Source: an uncultured Clostridium sp. (GTDB lineage: Bacteria; Bacillota; Clostridia; Clostridiales; Clostridiaceae). From it: DNA of 27,417 nt. The notes under the pieces were generated by a model. It saw only the letters and a program-made list of their open reading frames with translations. It was not told the origin of the DNA and searched no databases. Both the position numbers and the translations under genes were made by a program. Shown here one piece after another: positions 18,042 to 27,417 of this stretch; positions within the stretch are counted from its first letter, which is position 1; every line of letters begins with the position of its first letter. Location: the NCBI GenBank assembly GCA_934746015.1, contig CAKVEW010000041.1, positions 1 through 27,417 on the forward strand, in the 5' to 3' direction.

Positions 18042-19283
18042 TTACAAGTATTTATTTAACTTGGCATTTGATAGCATTAGTTTTATTCTATTCTCTTGGT
18101 TTATTTTAGATTGAGATGGATCGTAATCTATAACTACTATATTAGCTTCAGGGTTCTTATCAACAATTTTCCTTATTGCACCTCTTCCAACAATATGGTT
18201 AGGTAAACATCCAAAGGGTTGTGCACAAATAATATTTTTTGCTCCTGAATGTATAAGTTCAATCATATTAGCTACCAATAGCCAACCTTCTCCCATTTTA
18301 ACGCCATATCCTATATAGCCATCAGCCATCTTTCTAACTTCATCAAAGTCTGCAGGGCCGTCAAATCTAGAATAGCTTTGTATAACTTTATTTACTTTTC
18401 TTTGAAGTTTTAAGATTATCTTATATCCTAAGGATGCAATTTTTGATTTTACATAACCCTTCTTATATAATTTATAGTCAATAATAGAATTTAAAATGCA
18501 GTAATTAACAAAATCCATAAGACCTGATTGTACAACTTCAGCATCCTCTTTAACTAAGAATTCTTCAAGATGATTATTACCCATTCTTGAATACTTCATA
18601 TATATTTCTCCAACTATTCCTACCTTAATTTTATTTTCATTATTTACTTTTATGTTATTAAAGTCTTTCACAATTTCTTTAGCTATTTTAGATAATTTTA
18701 AATAACTAAGATTTGAAAATTTCTTTTTTAAATCATCAACTATTTTTTCTAAAACAATATCAGACTCGCCTTTATTAATTTCATAAGGTTTTACCTTATT
18801 ATATAGATACATTATTAAATCACCATATATTACAGCGTAAAAAAGCTTAAGTATAAGATGGGGCTTTAATTTTAATCCAGGATGTTTTTCTATACCAGAT
18901 ACACTTAATCCTATTGCAGGGACTTCTGAAAATCCACTGTTTTCTAATGCCTTTCTTATTAAATGAATATAATTAGAAGCTCTGCAACCTCCACCTGTTT
19001 GTGTCATAAGAAGAGCTGTCTTATTAACATCATATTTACCACTTTTTAATGCTGAAATAAATTGTCCTATTACTATCATAGCTGGATAACATATATCGTT
19101 ATTAGAGTATTTTAATCCATCTTCAATTATTGAGGACACATCATCTTCTAAAAACTCTATATTAAATCCATAATCATTTAATATCTTATCTATTATTTTA
19201 AAGTGAATTGGTAACATATTAGGAGCCAATATCTTATAATTTTTCTTCATATCCTTTGTAAAAACTTTATAATTACTACTCAT
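18042..19283 (-). CDS. 2-hydroxyacyl-CoA dehydratase-like protein (HGD-D related)
   Basis: A 413-residue cytoplasmic protein resembling the 2-hydroxyglutaryl-CoA dehydratase D-component family. Conserved cysteines occur in CYPAMI (C65), TGGGCRASNY (C100) and CAQPFGCLPNHIVGRG (C353, C359), plausible iron-sulfur ligands. The last part ends in a VVIDYDPSQ segment. The ATG at 19283 is preceded by AGGTGG at good spacing and overlaps the activase stop by 8 bases, so translation is coupled; a longer frame from a TTG lacks support. In many clostridia the activase and this module are, as I recall, one polypeptide of about 1400 residues; here they are two genes. The substrate is unknown, and no CoA-transferase or second dehydratase subunit gene is nearby. 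Confidence 0.85.
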   Translation of the reverse strand: MSSNYKVFTKDMKKNYKILAPNMLPIHFKIIDKILNDYGFNIEFLEDDVSSIIEDGLKYSNNDICYPAMIVIGQFISALKSGKYDVNKTALLMTQTGGGCRASNYIHLIRKALENSGFSEVPAIGLSVSGIEKHPGLKLKPHLILKLFYAVIYGDLIMYLYNKVKPYEINKGESDIVLEKIVDDLKKKFSNLSYLKLSKIAKEIVKDFNNIKVNNENKIKVGIVGEIYMKYSRMGNNHLEEFLVKEDAEVVQSGLMDFVNYCILNSIIDYKLYKKGYVKSKIASLGYKIILKLQRKVNKVIQSYSRFDGPADFDEVRKMADGYIGYGVKMGEGWLLVANMIELIHSGAKNIICAQPFGCLPNHIVGRGAIRKIVDKNPEANIVVIDYDPSQSKINQENRIKLMLSNAKLNKYL

Positions 19284-22206
19284 ATACTTCCCACCTATTC
19301 TTAACTGCTTCAACCATGCTTCTTATTCTAATTTTTGCTGCTCCTAAATTATTTGTCTCATCTATTTTTAATTGGGTATATATTTTTCCATTGTTTTCTA
19401 AAATAATTTTTATTTCATCAGCTGTAATAGCATCCGTACCACATCCAAAGGATACTAGTTGAACCAACTGCATGTCCTTATTCTTTACAACAAATTTAGC
19501 TGCATTAAATAATCTTGCTTGATATGTCCACTGATTAAGTACATTTACAGCAACATTATCATAATCAAATGGAATTGAGTCCTCTGTTAATAATACCAAA
19601 TTTAATGAGTTCATCATTTTATCTATTCCATGATTAATTTCTTTATCAATATGATATGGTCTTCCTGATAAAACAACAATCAATAAATCATTATCTCTAC
19701 CATATTTAATAGCTTCTTTACCCTTTATTAAAATATCTTTTTTAAACTCTTTATACTCATTAAGTCCAACTTCATATGCATTTTTTATATCTGCCTTTGA
19801 AACCCATGGATAATAATCTTTTAAGCTTTTATATAAATTTTCTATAGTACTTTTTTTAGAATTTAAATCTAAATAAGGTGATATAAAATTACATTTTTCT
19901 ATACTTTGAACATTGTTTTTGATAACCTCAGGATAATATGCTACTACTGGACAATTATAATGATTATCTGAAATGCCTTCATCATAATTGAATGTCATAC
20001 AAGGATAAAAAATATTTTCAATATTTTTCTCTAGTAAACTTTCTATATGTCCATGAACTATTTTAGCCGGATAACAAGCAGTATCCGATGGTATTGTATG
20101 TTGTCCTTTTAAGTATAGCTTTTTAGAAGAGGCATCTGATAAAACCACCTTTATTCCTAAATAGTTAAAGAATTTAACAAAAAAAGGTAAATTCTCATAC
20201 ATATTTAAAACCATTGGAATCGAAATAAGTCCTTTATCTCCATAATTATTAGCATATTCAAATAATTTTAGATTTTTGTATTCATATAAGTTAGGAATAT
20301 TATTCTCAATATACTTTCCAGTTGGCTTTGAACATCTATTCCCTGATATATATTTTCTTCCACCATTAAATGTATTTATAGTTAAATTACATTTATTAGT
20401 GCAAAGTCCACATTTAATTCCTTTGGAACTATGAGTAAAGTTTTCAAGTTCTTTTTTAGTAATTATTTTTGATTCTTTTGGATTTTCTCTTTTTGAATAT
20501 ATTGCAGCTCCATATGCACCCATCAAGCCTGATATATTAGATCTTATAACATTTTGATTTAATTCTAGTTCTAAACTTCTTAAAATTGCATCATTACATA
20601 ATGTTCCGCCTTGAACTATTACGTTTTTCCCTATATTTTTTGTTCTAATAACTTTGTATAAAGCATTTTTTACAACACTAATTGATAATCCAGCTGAAAC
20701 ATCTTCAATAGTTGCACCGTCTCTTTGTGCTTGTTTAACAGAAGAATTCATAAAAACTGTACATCTTGATCCTAAATCTGCGGGATGTTTTGCAAATAAT
20801 CCTAACTTAGAAAAACTCTCAACATCGTATCCCATTGCCTTAGCAAAAGTTTCAATAAAAGACCCACATCCTGAAGAACAAGCTTCATTTAATATTATAC
20901 TTTTTATTGCATTATTCTCTATTTCAAAGCATTTAATATCTTGACCACCAATATCTAAAATAAAATCAACATCAGGATTAAACTTACTTGCTGCAATATA
21001 GTGAGCTAATGTTTCTACTATACCATAATCAATACCAAAAGCTTTCTTTATTAATTCTTCACCATATCCAGTAACTGCACTTCCTTTTATGATAATTTTA
21101 TCTCCAAAATTATTATATATATATTCTAACTGCCTCTTAATTACCTTTACTGGGTTTCCTTCATTATGAGCATAAAATTCATAAATTATATTACTGTCAT
21201 CATCAATTAATACAAGTTTTGTAGTAGTACTTCCAGCATCTATTCCTAAATAGGCATTACCTTTATATTCATTTATATCTTTAATTAAAACCTTAGCTTT
21301 ATTATGTCTATCTAAAAAATTTGTATATTCATCTTTATTTGAAAATAAAGGCTTAATGGTTTTTTCTATATTAATAATATGTTTATCATTATTTAACTTA
21401 GATATCAATTCTTGATATGTGTAAGTTCTTTCTTCATTTCCAGCAAATAATGCTGCTCCTTTTGCAACAAAAACTTCTGCATCCTCTGGAACTATTGCCT
21501 CATTTTCCTTTAAGTTCAATTTTTTCACAAACATATTTCTAAGACCTTTATAAAAATATAATGGTCCTCCTAAAAACAATATGTTCCCTTTTATTTCTCT
21601 ACCTTGTGCAAGTCCACCAATAGTTTGATTTACAACAGCATCATAAATACTTACTGCTATATCCGACTTACTTGCCCCTTGATTTAGCAGTGGTTGAATA
21701 TCTGATTTAGCAAAAACTCCGCATCTAGATGCAATTGGATATATATTTTTATAATCAAAACTAATCTTATCCAAGTACTCTACACTAATTCCCATTAAAC
21801 TTGCCATTTGATCAATAAATGCACCTGTTCCACCTGCACAGCTAGAGTTCATTCTCTCTTCTAATCCATTTGTTAAATATATTATTTTAGCATCTTCTCC
21901 ACCTAGTTCTATAACAACATCAATATTATTAAAAAGTTTTTTTACCCCTATAGTTGTAGCAAAAACCTCTTGAACAAATGAAACTTCAGAATCCATTGCT
22001 AAACCATAGCCAGAAGATCCCGTAATTGAAACCTTAATTTTATTATTATTTACTATGTCCTTAATTTTATTAAGTTCATTTAATACAGTTTCCCTTACTT
22101 TTGTAAGATGTCTGGTATAACTTTTATACATTATTTCATTGTTTTCATTTAATAATACTAATTTTACTGTAGTTGAACCTGCATCTATTCCTAATCTATA
22201 TACCAC
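19276..22206 (-). CDS. Acyl-CoA dehydratase activase, tandem BadF/HgdC ATPase domains plus DUF2229
   Basis: A 976-residue protein with two ASKHA-fold activase domains. The first starts GIDAGSTTVKLV (6-17), with cluster-type cysteines SCAGGTG (C123) and RCGVFAKSD (C162). The second starts GIDAGSTTTKLV (321-332), with ACSSGCG (C443) and RCTVF (C482). A cysteine motif CGLCTNKC (599-606) with C625 follows, then a DUF2229-like region with DTACYPAKIVHGH and FYPCMTFN. In the HgdC family the domain pair drives ATP-dependent electron transfer to a radical dehydratase. The start used is GTG at 22206, seven bases after GGAGGT; the upstream ATG overlaps that binding site. It overlaps the dehydratase-like gene by 8 bases. 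The physiological substrate is unknown. Confidence 0.88.
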   Translation of the reverse strand: MVYRLGIDAGSTTVKLVLLNENNEIMYKSYTRHLTKVRETVLNELNKIKDIVNNNKIKVSITGSSGYGLAMDSEVSFVQEVFATTIGVKKLFNNIDVVIELGGEDAKIIYLTNGLEERMNSSCAGGTGAFIDQMASLMGISVEYLDKISFDYKNIYPIASRCGVFAKSDIQPLLNQGASKSDIAVSIYDAVVNQTIGGLAQGREIKGNILFLGGPLYFYKGLRNMFVKKLNLKENEAIVPEDAEVFVAKGAALFAGNEERTYTYQELISKLNNDKHIINIEKTIKPLFSNKDEYTNFLDRHNKAKVLIKDINEYKGNAYLGIDAGSTTTKLVLIDDDSNIIYEFYAHNEGNPVKVIKRQLEYIYNNFGDKIIIKGSAVTGYGEELIKKAFGIDYGIVETLAHYIAASKFNPDVDFILDIGGQDIKCFEIENNAIKSIILNEACSSGCGSFIETFAKAMGYDVESFSKLGLFAKHPADLGSRCTVFMNSSVKQAQRDGATIEDVSAGLSISVVKNALYKVIRTKNIGKNVIVQGGTLCNDAILRSLELELNQNVIRSNISGLMGAYGAAIYSKRENPKESKIITKKELENFTHSSKGIKCGLCTNKCNLTINTFNGGRKYISGNRCSKPTGKYIENNIPNLYEYKNLKLFEYANNYGDKGLISIPMVLNMYENLPFFVKFFNYLGIKVVLSDASSKKLYLKGQHTIPSDTACYPAKIVHGHIESLLEKNIENIFYPCMTFNYDEGISDNHYNCPVVAYYPEVIKNNVQSIEKCNFISPYLDLNSKKSTIENLYKSLKDYYPWVSKADIKNAYEVGLNEYKEFKKDILIKGKEAIKYGRDNDLLIVVLSGRPYHIDKEINHGIDKMMNSLNLVLLTEDSIPFDYDNVAVNVLNQWTYQARLFNAAKFVVKNKDMQLVQLVSFGCGTDAITADEIKIILENNGKIYTQLKIDETNNLGAAKIRIRSMVEAVKNRWEVYE

Positions 22207-22238
22207 TTTATATACCTCCATCTAAATTTAAATTATAC

Positions 22239-22264
22239 AAAGGAGCTGTTTTAACAGCACCTTT
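22239..22264 (-). terminator. Hairpin between galR and the activase gene (weak terminator)
   Basis: AAAGG-GCTGT and ACAGC-CCTTT pair symmetrically around one U-U mismatch, with a 4-base loop. It lies 3 bases after the galR stop. The tail (GTATAATTTAAATTT) is a poor T tract, so some read-through into the activase gene is likely. A TATAAT (22232-22237) just downstream could serve as a -10 for the activase, but no -35 is evident. Confidence 0.5.
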
Positions 22265-22267
22265 AAT

Positions 22268-23296
<1,029 letters not shown>

Positions 23297-23308
23297 TCAA
23301 AATTAAGA

Positions 23309-23329
23309 TGAGGCATATAAAATGCCTCA
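23309..23329 (-). other. Intercistronic hairpin between galT and galR
   Basis: TGAGGCAT (23309-23316 in plus orientation) and ATGCCTCA (23322-23329) form a perfect 8-bp stem with a 5-base loop. The downstream sequence TCTTAATTTTG is a weak T tract. It could act as a partial terminator or an RNA-stability element that lowers galR expression relative to galKET, and it ends 27 bases before the galR start. Confidence 0.6.
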
Positions 23330-23338
23330 CCTTTAATA

Positions 23339-24856
23339 TTAATCAATTGACAATTGTAAGCTATCAATATATCGTTTAATGGCTTGTTTTCCTTCATAAT
23401 CCCATTTAAATACTCCACAATGTTCAAGAACTTTGGTGAATACATTTCCTATCTCATTTTTAACAATATTATCCACATTATCAGTTGTGATATCTTTATT
23501 CTTCATTTTTATTTCTTCATACCAATCATAATGAATTTTCATACTATCATAATTATAAATATCATCTTTTTTTGTAGTTAAAGATGATTTAATTATCTCA
23601 ATTTCATCTTTTAATCTAGAAGGAAGAACAGCAAGTCCTAAAACTTCTATTAATCCAATATTTTCTTTCTTTATATTATGAAGCTCACTATGAGGATGAA
23701 AAATTCCATCTGGATATTCTTCATTAGTTCTATTATTCCTAAGAACTAAATCAATTACATAATCATTTTTTTCTTTTCTTGCTATTGGTGTTATTGTATT
23801 ATGCGGAATATTATTAGTAAAAGCATATATATTTACTTTAGTATCATTGTAATTCCTCCAATGATTTAATATTTTGTAAGCTAATTCACTTAATTCCAAT
23901 CTATTCCTACCTTTTAATCTTAATACACTTAGAGGCCATTTTACAATAGAAAATTCTACATGTTCATAGTTTTTTAATATAAATTCTGTATAATTTGAAG
24001 CCCTATTCATAGGAAATTCATAGTTACCACCTTGATAATGATCATGAGTTAATATTGAACCACCTACAATAGGTAAATCTGCATTTGATCCTAAAAAGTA
24101 ATGTGGAAATATATCAACAAATTCCAATAATCTATCAAAAGTTTTATTAGTAATCTTCATTGGAGTATGGTTTTCTGAGAAAACAATACAATGCTCATTA
24201 TAATACGCATATGGAGAATACTGTAAATACCACTTTCCCTTATTTAAAGTTACTGGAATAACTCTAAGGTTTTGCCTTGCAGGATGGTTTATACGACCTC
24301 TATATCCTTCATTTTCCTTACACAAAAGACATTTAGGATATTTTGAAGGAGGCATATTTTTAGCTGCTGCAATAGCTTTAGGATCTTTTTCTGGCTTTGA
24401 TAAATTTATGGTTATATCTAAATCTCCATAATCAGTTTTACTTTGCCATACTAAATTTTGAGCAATTCTATCTGTTCTAACGTAATCACAAGCTTTACTA
24501 ATATTATAAAAATAAGAGGTAGCTTCTTCTTTAGATCTTTTATATTTTTCATTAAAAACTCTAATTATCTCTGAAGGCCTTGGCATTAATGCTCCCATAA
24601 TTTTAGTATCTAGTAAATCTCTATAAATTGGAGTATTGGACTCTAAAATTCCATTTTCAAAAGCATAATTTAATATATTCTCCAATATAATTGTTGGAGT
24701 TTTTAATTTCTCTTCTTCCACTTCCACATCTTCATAATCATCTAAATTTAAAATATTTAACAAAGAATTTCTAATATATATTTCATCATCTTCAGTAAAT
24801 AAATTATTTTTTAATCCATATTTGATTAATCTTTTGATTTCACCATAAATCCCCAT
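23339..24856 (-). CDS. galT: UDP-glucose-hexose-1-phosphate uridylyltransferase, class II GalT
   Basis: A 505-residue cytoplasmic enzyme that swaps UMP from UDP-glucose to galactose-1-phosphate, yielding UDP-galactose and glucose-1-phosphate. It belongs to the longer class II family of Firmicutes, not the 350-residue class I. Visible features are CLLC (176-179), GRINHPARQNLRVIPV (187 on), YNEHCIVFSENHTPM near 219-233 and the catalytic-type HDHYQGGNYEFP (271-282), where class I has HPHGQ. The start is the ATG at 24856, six bases after AGG within TAGGTGTGAT, and galE ends 7 bases upstream, so the two are coupled; a longer frame would overlap galE without a binding site. It is the third gene of the operon. 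Confidence 0.95.
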   Translation of the reverse strand: MGIYGEIKRLIKYGLKNNLFTEDDEIYIRNSLLNILNLDDYEDVEVEEEKLKTPTIILENILNYAFENGILESNTPIYRDLLDTKIMGALMPRPSEIIRVFNEKYKRSKEEATSYFYNISKACDYVRTDRIAQNLVWQSKTDYGDLDITINLSKPEKDPKAIAAAKNMPPSKYPKCLLCKENEGYRGRINHPARQNLRVIPVTLNKGKWYLQYSPYAYYNEHCIVFSENHTPMKITNKTFDRLLEFVDIFPHYFLGSNADLPIVGGSILTHDHYQGGNYEFPMNRASNYTEFILKNYEHVEFSIVKWPLSVLRLKGRNRLELSELAYKILNHWRNYNDTKVNIYAFTNNIPHNTITPIARKEKNDYVIDLVLRNNRTNEEYPDGIFHPHSELHNIKKENIGLIEVLGLAVLPSRLKDEIEIIKSSLTTKKDDIYNYDSMKIHYDWYEEIKMKNKDITTDNVDNIVKNEIGNVFTKVLEHCGVFKWDYEGKQAIKRYIDSLQLSID

Positions 24857-24863
24857 ATCACAC

Positions 24864-25850
24864 CTACTTATTAAAGCCAACAGGATTGTTCTTATGCCAT
24901 TTCCAAGCCGATGCTATTATATCTTCAACATTATCATATTTAGGCTCCCAATTTAATGTGTTTCTTGCCTTCTCTGCAGATGCTATAAGTCTAGCAGGGT
25001 CTCCAGCTCTTCTTTCACAAATTTTTGCAGGTATTTCATGGCCTGTTACTTTTCTTGCAGCTTCTATCATTTCTTTTACTGAAAATCCATTGCCATTACC
25101 TAAGTTAAAAATATCACTTTCATTGCCTTTTCTTAAATAATCGATTGCTAAAATATGAGCATTAGCTAAATCAGTTACATGAATATAATCTCTAATACAA
25201 GTACCATCTTCTGTATCATAATCATCTCCAAAAATTGATATAAAGTCTCTTTTTCCTAGGGGAACTTGCAATATTAATGGTATTAAATGAGTTTCTGGAC
25301 TATGATCCTCTCCAATACTTCCACTAACATGAGCTCCAGCTACATTAAAATATCTTAATGAAACATATTTAACTCCATGTGCTATATCAGCCCATTTCAT
25401 CATCTTCTCCATAGCAAGCTTAGTTTCACCATATGCATTAGTTGGTTCTGTCTTATCTGTTTCAACTATTGGCATTCTAGTAGCTTCTCCATAAGTTGCA
25501 GCTGTTGATGAAAATACTATTTTCTTAACATTATTACTAACCATAACTTTTAATAATACCTCTGTACCATGAACGTTATTATTGTAATACTTTAATGGGT
25601 TAGTCATACTTTCTCCCACTAAAGAATTGGCTGCAAAATGAATTACTTCTGTTATATTATTCTCTTTAAATACCTTATCTAAATCATATTCATTTCTTAT
25701 ATCAACATTGTAGAATTTAGCCTTTGGATTAACTGCTTCCCTATGTCCTGTTTCTAAGTTATCTACAACTACTACATCTTCTCCTTTTTCTATTAATTGA
25801 TAAACTGCATGGCTACCAATATAACCTGCTCCACCACATACTAAAATCAT
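24864..25850 (-). CDS. galE: UDP-glucose 4-epimerase GalE
   Basis: A 328-residue short-chain dehydrogenase-type epimerase that interconverts UDP-galactose and UDP-glucose using tightly bound NAD. The dinucleotide motif is CGGAGYIGS (5-13). [11 protein letters not shown] (71-81) follows. The catalytic set is SST (114-116) with Y140-x3-K144 in [15 protein letters not shown] and the C-terminal [13 protein letters not shown] are typical. The length is slightly below the E. coli enzyme and normal for Firmicutes. It starts 11 bases after galK and ends 7 bases before galT, so it is central in the galK-galE-galT-galR operon. A purine-rich site (AGGAGGTATTA) precedes the ATG. Confidence 0.97.
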   Translation of the reverse strand: MILVCGGAGYIGSHAVYQLIEKGEDVVVVDNLETGHREAVNPKAKFYNVDIRNEYDLDKVFKENNITEVIHFAANSLVGESMTNPLKYYNNNVHGTEVLLKVMVSNNVKKIVFSSTAATYGEATRMPIVETDKTEPTNAYGETKLAMEKMMKWADIAHGVKYVSLRYFNVAGAHVSGSIGEDHSPETHLIPLILQVPLGKRDFISIFGDDYDTEDGTCIRDYIHVTDLANAHILAIDYLRKGNESDIFNLGNGNGFSVKEMIEAARKVTGHEIPAKICERRAGDPARLIASAEKARNTLNWEPKYDNVEDIIASAWKWHKNNPVGFNK

Positions 25851-25861
25851 ATTAATACCTC

Positions 25862-27025
25862 CTAAATTTCTCTAGTTCCATTTCCTATTTCTGCAATATA
25901 GAAACTAGCTTCATATCCTATTTTATTTTTATATCCTTGTCCAATTGTTTTTATAAAATCATCTACACTATCTTTCTTTACTAATGCCACTGTACATCCA
26001 CCGAAACCAGCTCCAGTCATTCTGGCCCCTAAAACTCCACTATGATTCCATGAAAGTTCTACTAAGGTATCTAACTCTAATCCTGTAACTTCATAATCAT
26101 CTCTTAAAGAAATATGGGATGCATTCATAAACTTACCAAAAGCAATTAAATCCTTTGATTCTAAAGCAGCTTTTGCCATTAAAGTTCTTTGATTTTCGTA
26201 AACTGCATGTTTTGCTCTTTTTCTTCTAATATCATCCTTAATTAAATACTTATTTTTCTCAAATTCATCTATAGTAAGTTCTCCTAAAGAATTAATATTT
26301 AGTTTTACTTTTAATTCTTCTAAGGCTTTTTCACATTCACTTCTACGCTGGTTATACTTAGAATCTGCTAAGCCCCTTCTTTTATTTGTATTAGCAATAA
26401 CTAGTATTTCATCTTTTAAATCTATTGGGCAATAACTATATTTTAAAGTATTACAGTCTAATAGTATAGCATTATTTTCCTTTCCCATGCCAATAGCAAA
26501 TTGATCCATAATGCCACAATTAACTCCTACAAACTTATTTTCAGCTTCTTGAGATAATTTAACTAAATCTATTCTATTGATATTAAAATTAAATATACTA
26601 TTCATCATAACTGCAATTAAAAGTTCTAATGATGCAGAGGATGATAAGCCTGAAGCATTTGGTATATTACCATATACAACCATTTCAAAACCTTTATTAA
26701 TATTATATCCATGTTTTTTCATCCTATCAATTACACCCTTAGGATAATTACCCCAATCATGTAACTTTTCGTATTTTAAATCCTCTAAAGAAAATTCTAT
26801 AATTCCTATATTCTCGAAATTACTAGAATACATCCTTACTTTTTCATCTTCTCTTAATCTTATTGCTCCGTAAGTTCCAAAGCTTAGAGCGCATGGAAAT
26901 ACATTCCCACCATTGTAATCAGTATGCTCCCCTATTAAATTAACTCTCCCCGGTGAAAAGAAATATCTTTCATTACCATTTTCTCCAAAGATCTCAATAA
27001 AGGTTTTTTTAATTTCATCTCTCAT
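25862..27025 (-). CDS. galK: Galactokinase
   Basis: A 387-residue GHMP-superfamily kinase that phosphorylates galactose to galactose-1-phosphate with ATP. The galactokinase signature [16 protein letters not shown] spans 25-40. The ATP-binding loop GLSSSASLE is at 126-134. The likely catalytic-base aspartate is D174 in GIMDQFAIG. The GHMP C-terminal motif [12 protein letters not shown] lies near 335-346. GGGAG sits seven bases before the ATG. It is the first gene of the gal operon, about 34 bases after the predicted transcription start. Confidence 0.97.
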   Translation of the reverse strand: MRDEIKKTFIEIFGENGNERYFFSPGRVNLIGEHTDYNGGNVFPCALSFGTYGAIRLREDEKVRMYSSNFENIGIIEFSLEDLKYEKLHDWGNYPKGVIDRMKKHGYNINKGFEMVVYGNIPNASGLSSSASLELLIAVMMNSIFNFNINRIDLVKLSQEAENKFVGVNCGIMDQFAIGMGKENNAILLDCNTLKYSYCPIDLKDEILVIANTNKRRGLADSKYNQRRSECEKALEELKVKLNINSLGELTIDEFEKNKYLIKDDIRRKRAKHAVYENQRTLMAKAALESKDLIAFGKFMNASHISLRDDYEVTGLELDTLVELSWNHSGVLGARMTGAGFGGCTVALVKKDSVDDFIKTIGQGYKNKIGYEASFYIAEIGNGTREI

Positions 27026-27065
27026 AATATTTCTCCCAAACTTTATTTAATTTATTTATATTTTA

Positions 27066-27094
27066 AGTCTATCATACAAAGAAAACATTATCAA
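27066..27094 (-). promoter_or_regulatory. gal operon promoter
   Basis: On the minus strand, TTGATA (27089-27094, 5/6 match) and TAGACT (27066-27071, 4/6) are exactly 17 bases apart. A TG one base upstream of the -10 gives an extended -10. The predicted start is near 27059. GATAATGTTTTC, which overlaps the -35, is an imperfect palindrome (8/12 symmetric positions) and loosely resembles cre/LacI-family operators, so GalR or CcpA control is plausible but not shown. Confidence 0.7.
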
Positions 27095-27098
27095 TTAA

Positions 27099-27138
27099 TT
27101 TTACTAAGTTTTACTAATAATTTTACTAAATTTTACTA
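27099..27138 (-). repeat. Four helically phased TAGTAAAA repeats upstream of the gal promoter
   Basis: TAGTAAAA occurs four times on the minus strand, at 27131-27138, 27121-27128, 27109-27116 and 27099-27106. The start-to-start steps are 10, 12 and 10 bases, about one helical turn each. The array ends four bases before the -35. Each unit carries an A4 tract, so the DNA is expected to be curved towards one face. It fills the space between the preceding terminator and the promoter. Confidence 0.85.
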
Positions 27139-27147
27139 CACATAAAT

Positions 27148-27184
27148 AAAAAAAGATGGCTAAGTATTTTATAACTTAACCACC
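27148..27184 (-). terminator. Terminator of the upstream ABC transporter gene
   Basis: GGTGGTTAAGT pairs with ACTTAGCCATC (27174-27184 with 27155-27165), giving 11 pairs including two G-U, around an 8-base loop. Seven T residues follow on the minus strand (27148-27154). It begins 12 bases after the stop codon. Confidence 0.9.
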
Positions 27185-27196
27185 ATTAATTTGTTC

Positions 27197-27417
27197 TTAC
27201 GAAACTTGTGAATTATCAAATTGACTATTATATAATGATGCATAGAAGCCATTTTTATTTAATAATTCAGTATGAGTTCCTTGCTCAACTATATCTCCTT
27301 CATTCATAACTAAAATTAAATCAGCATCTCTTATAGTTGATAATCTATGAGCAATTATAAAACTTGTTCTACCTTTCATTAAATTATCCATTGCTTTTTG
27401 AATAAGTACTTCAGTTC
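27197..27417 (-). CDS. ABC transporter ATP-binding/permease protein, C-terminal end (partial)
   Basis: Only the last 73 or so residues lie in the window; the frame stays open to the right edge, where it reads [17 protein letters not shown]. The segment contains the post-Walker B helix and the switch histidine in [16 protein letters not shown], followed by [17 protein letters not shown]. That is the standard ending of a fused transmembrane-ATPase exporter half-transporter (MsbA/LmrA/MDR type). The substrate cannot be judged. The internal ATG in QKAMDNLM is not the real start, because the conserved sequence continues upstream of it. A terminator separates it from the gal operon. Confidence 0.9.
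   Translation of the reverse strand, partial: TEVLIQKAMDNLMKGRTSFIIAHRLSTIRDADLILVMNEGDIVEQGTHTELLNKNGFYASLYNSQFDNSQVS

Noticed and set aside
19270..19313. The activase/dehydratase junction considered as a frameshifted single pseudogene.
   Set aside because: The downstream frame has its own ATG with AGGTGG at correct spacing, the overlap is a normal coupling overlap, and both parts keep their conserved cysteines. A sequencing indel cannot be fully excluded.
22201..22264. The hairpin near 22250 considered as a T-box or attenuator for the activase gene.
   Set aside because: It is one short stem with no specifier loop, T-box consensus or alternative antiterminator fold.
27099..27138. Four short repeats considered as a CRISPR or iteron/origin array.
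   Set aside because: Units are only 8 bases with 2-4 base gaps, with no spacers and no cas or replication gene nearby. Position next to a promoter fits a bend or regulatory element better.

Overview
The window looks like chromosomal DNA from a low-GC, Gram-positive, Clostridium sensu stricto-type bacterium. The evidence is the very AT-rich sequence with A/T-ending codons, strong GGAGG-type ribosome binding sites, short AT-rich intergenic regions, a mutS-mutL-miaA-hfq cluster, a class II GalT, and a BadF/HgdC-type activase with a dehydratase-like partner. I do not assign a species. Every gene I can support lies on the minus strand, so transcription runs from high to low coordinates. No rRNA, tRNA, insertion sequence, prophage or CRISPR array was seen, and no gene-free stretch exceeds 300 bases.

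Layout in the direction of transcription. (1) The C-terminal end of an ABC transporter ATPase gene enters at the right edge (27417-27197) and ends at a strong terminator. (2) A galactose operon follows, galK-galE-galT-galR (27025-22268). It has a good promoter preceded by four helically spaced A-tracts, and a hairpin sits between galT and galR. It encodes the Leloir pathway steps from galactose to UDP-sugars plus a LacI-family regulator. (3) A two-gene unit (22206-18042) encodes a double-domain acyl-CoA dehydratase activase and an overlapping 2-hydroxyacyl-CoA dehydratase-like protein; the substrate is unknown. (4) A probable operon (17902-13017) encodes a diacylglycerol-kinase-type lipid kinase, a MacB/LolD-type ABC ATPase and a very large FtsX-type permease with a coiled coil of about 260 residues. 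It ends at a long perfect hairpin terminator. (5) A SAM methyltransferase (12854-12072) and a SWIM-SNF2 helicase (11996-8745) each have their own terminator. (6) A FliB-like cysteine-cluster protein (8559-7402) has its own promoter. (7) The mutS-mutL-miaA-hfq operon (7262-1519) covers mismatch repair, tRNA modification and the RNA chaperone Hfq. (8) A methionine gamma-lyase/aluminium-resistance-family PLP protein (1377-94) ends in a long, possibly bidirectional hairpin.

Several starts were moved from the longest open frame to the codon with the proper ribosome binding site: Hfq, the SNF2 helicase, the dehydratase-like protein, the activase (GTG), GalR (GTG) and GalT. The ABC ATPase starts with TTG. 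Most of the window is conserved housekeeping and sugar metabolism. The least ordinary items are the phased A-tracts at the gal promoter, the split activase/dehydratase pair, the lipid kinase-ABC-coiled-coil permease unit, the hairpin between ribosome binding site and start codon of the first gene, and the promoter embedded in a terminator ahead of the helicase.
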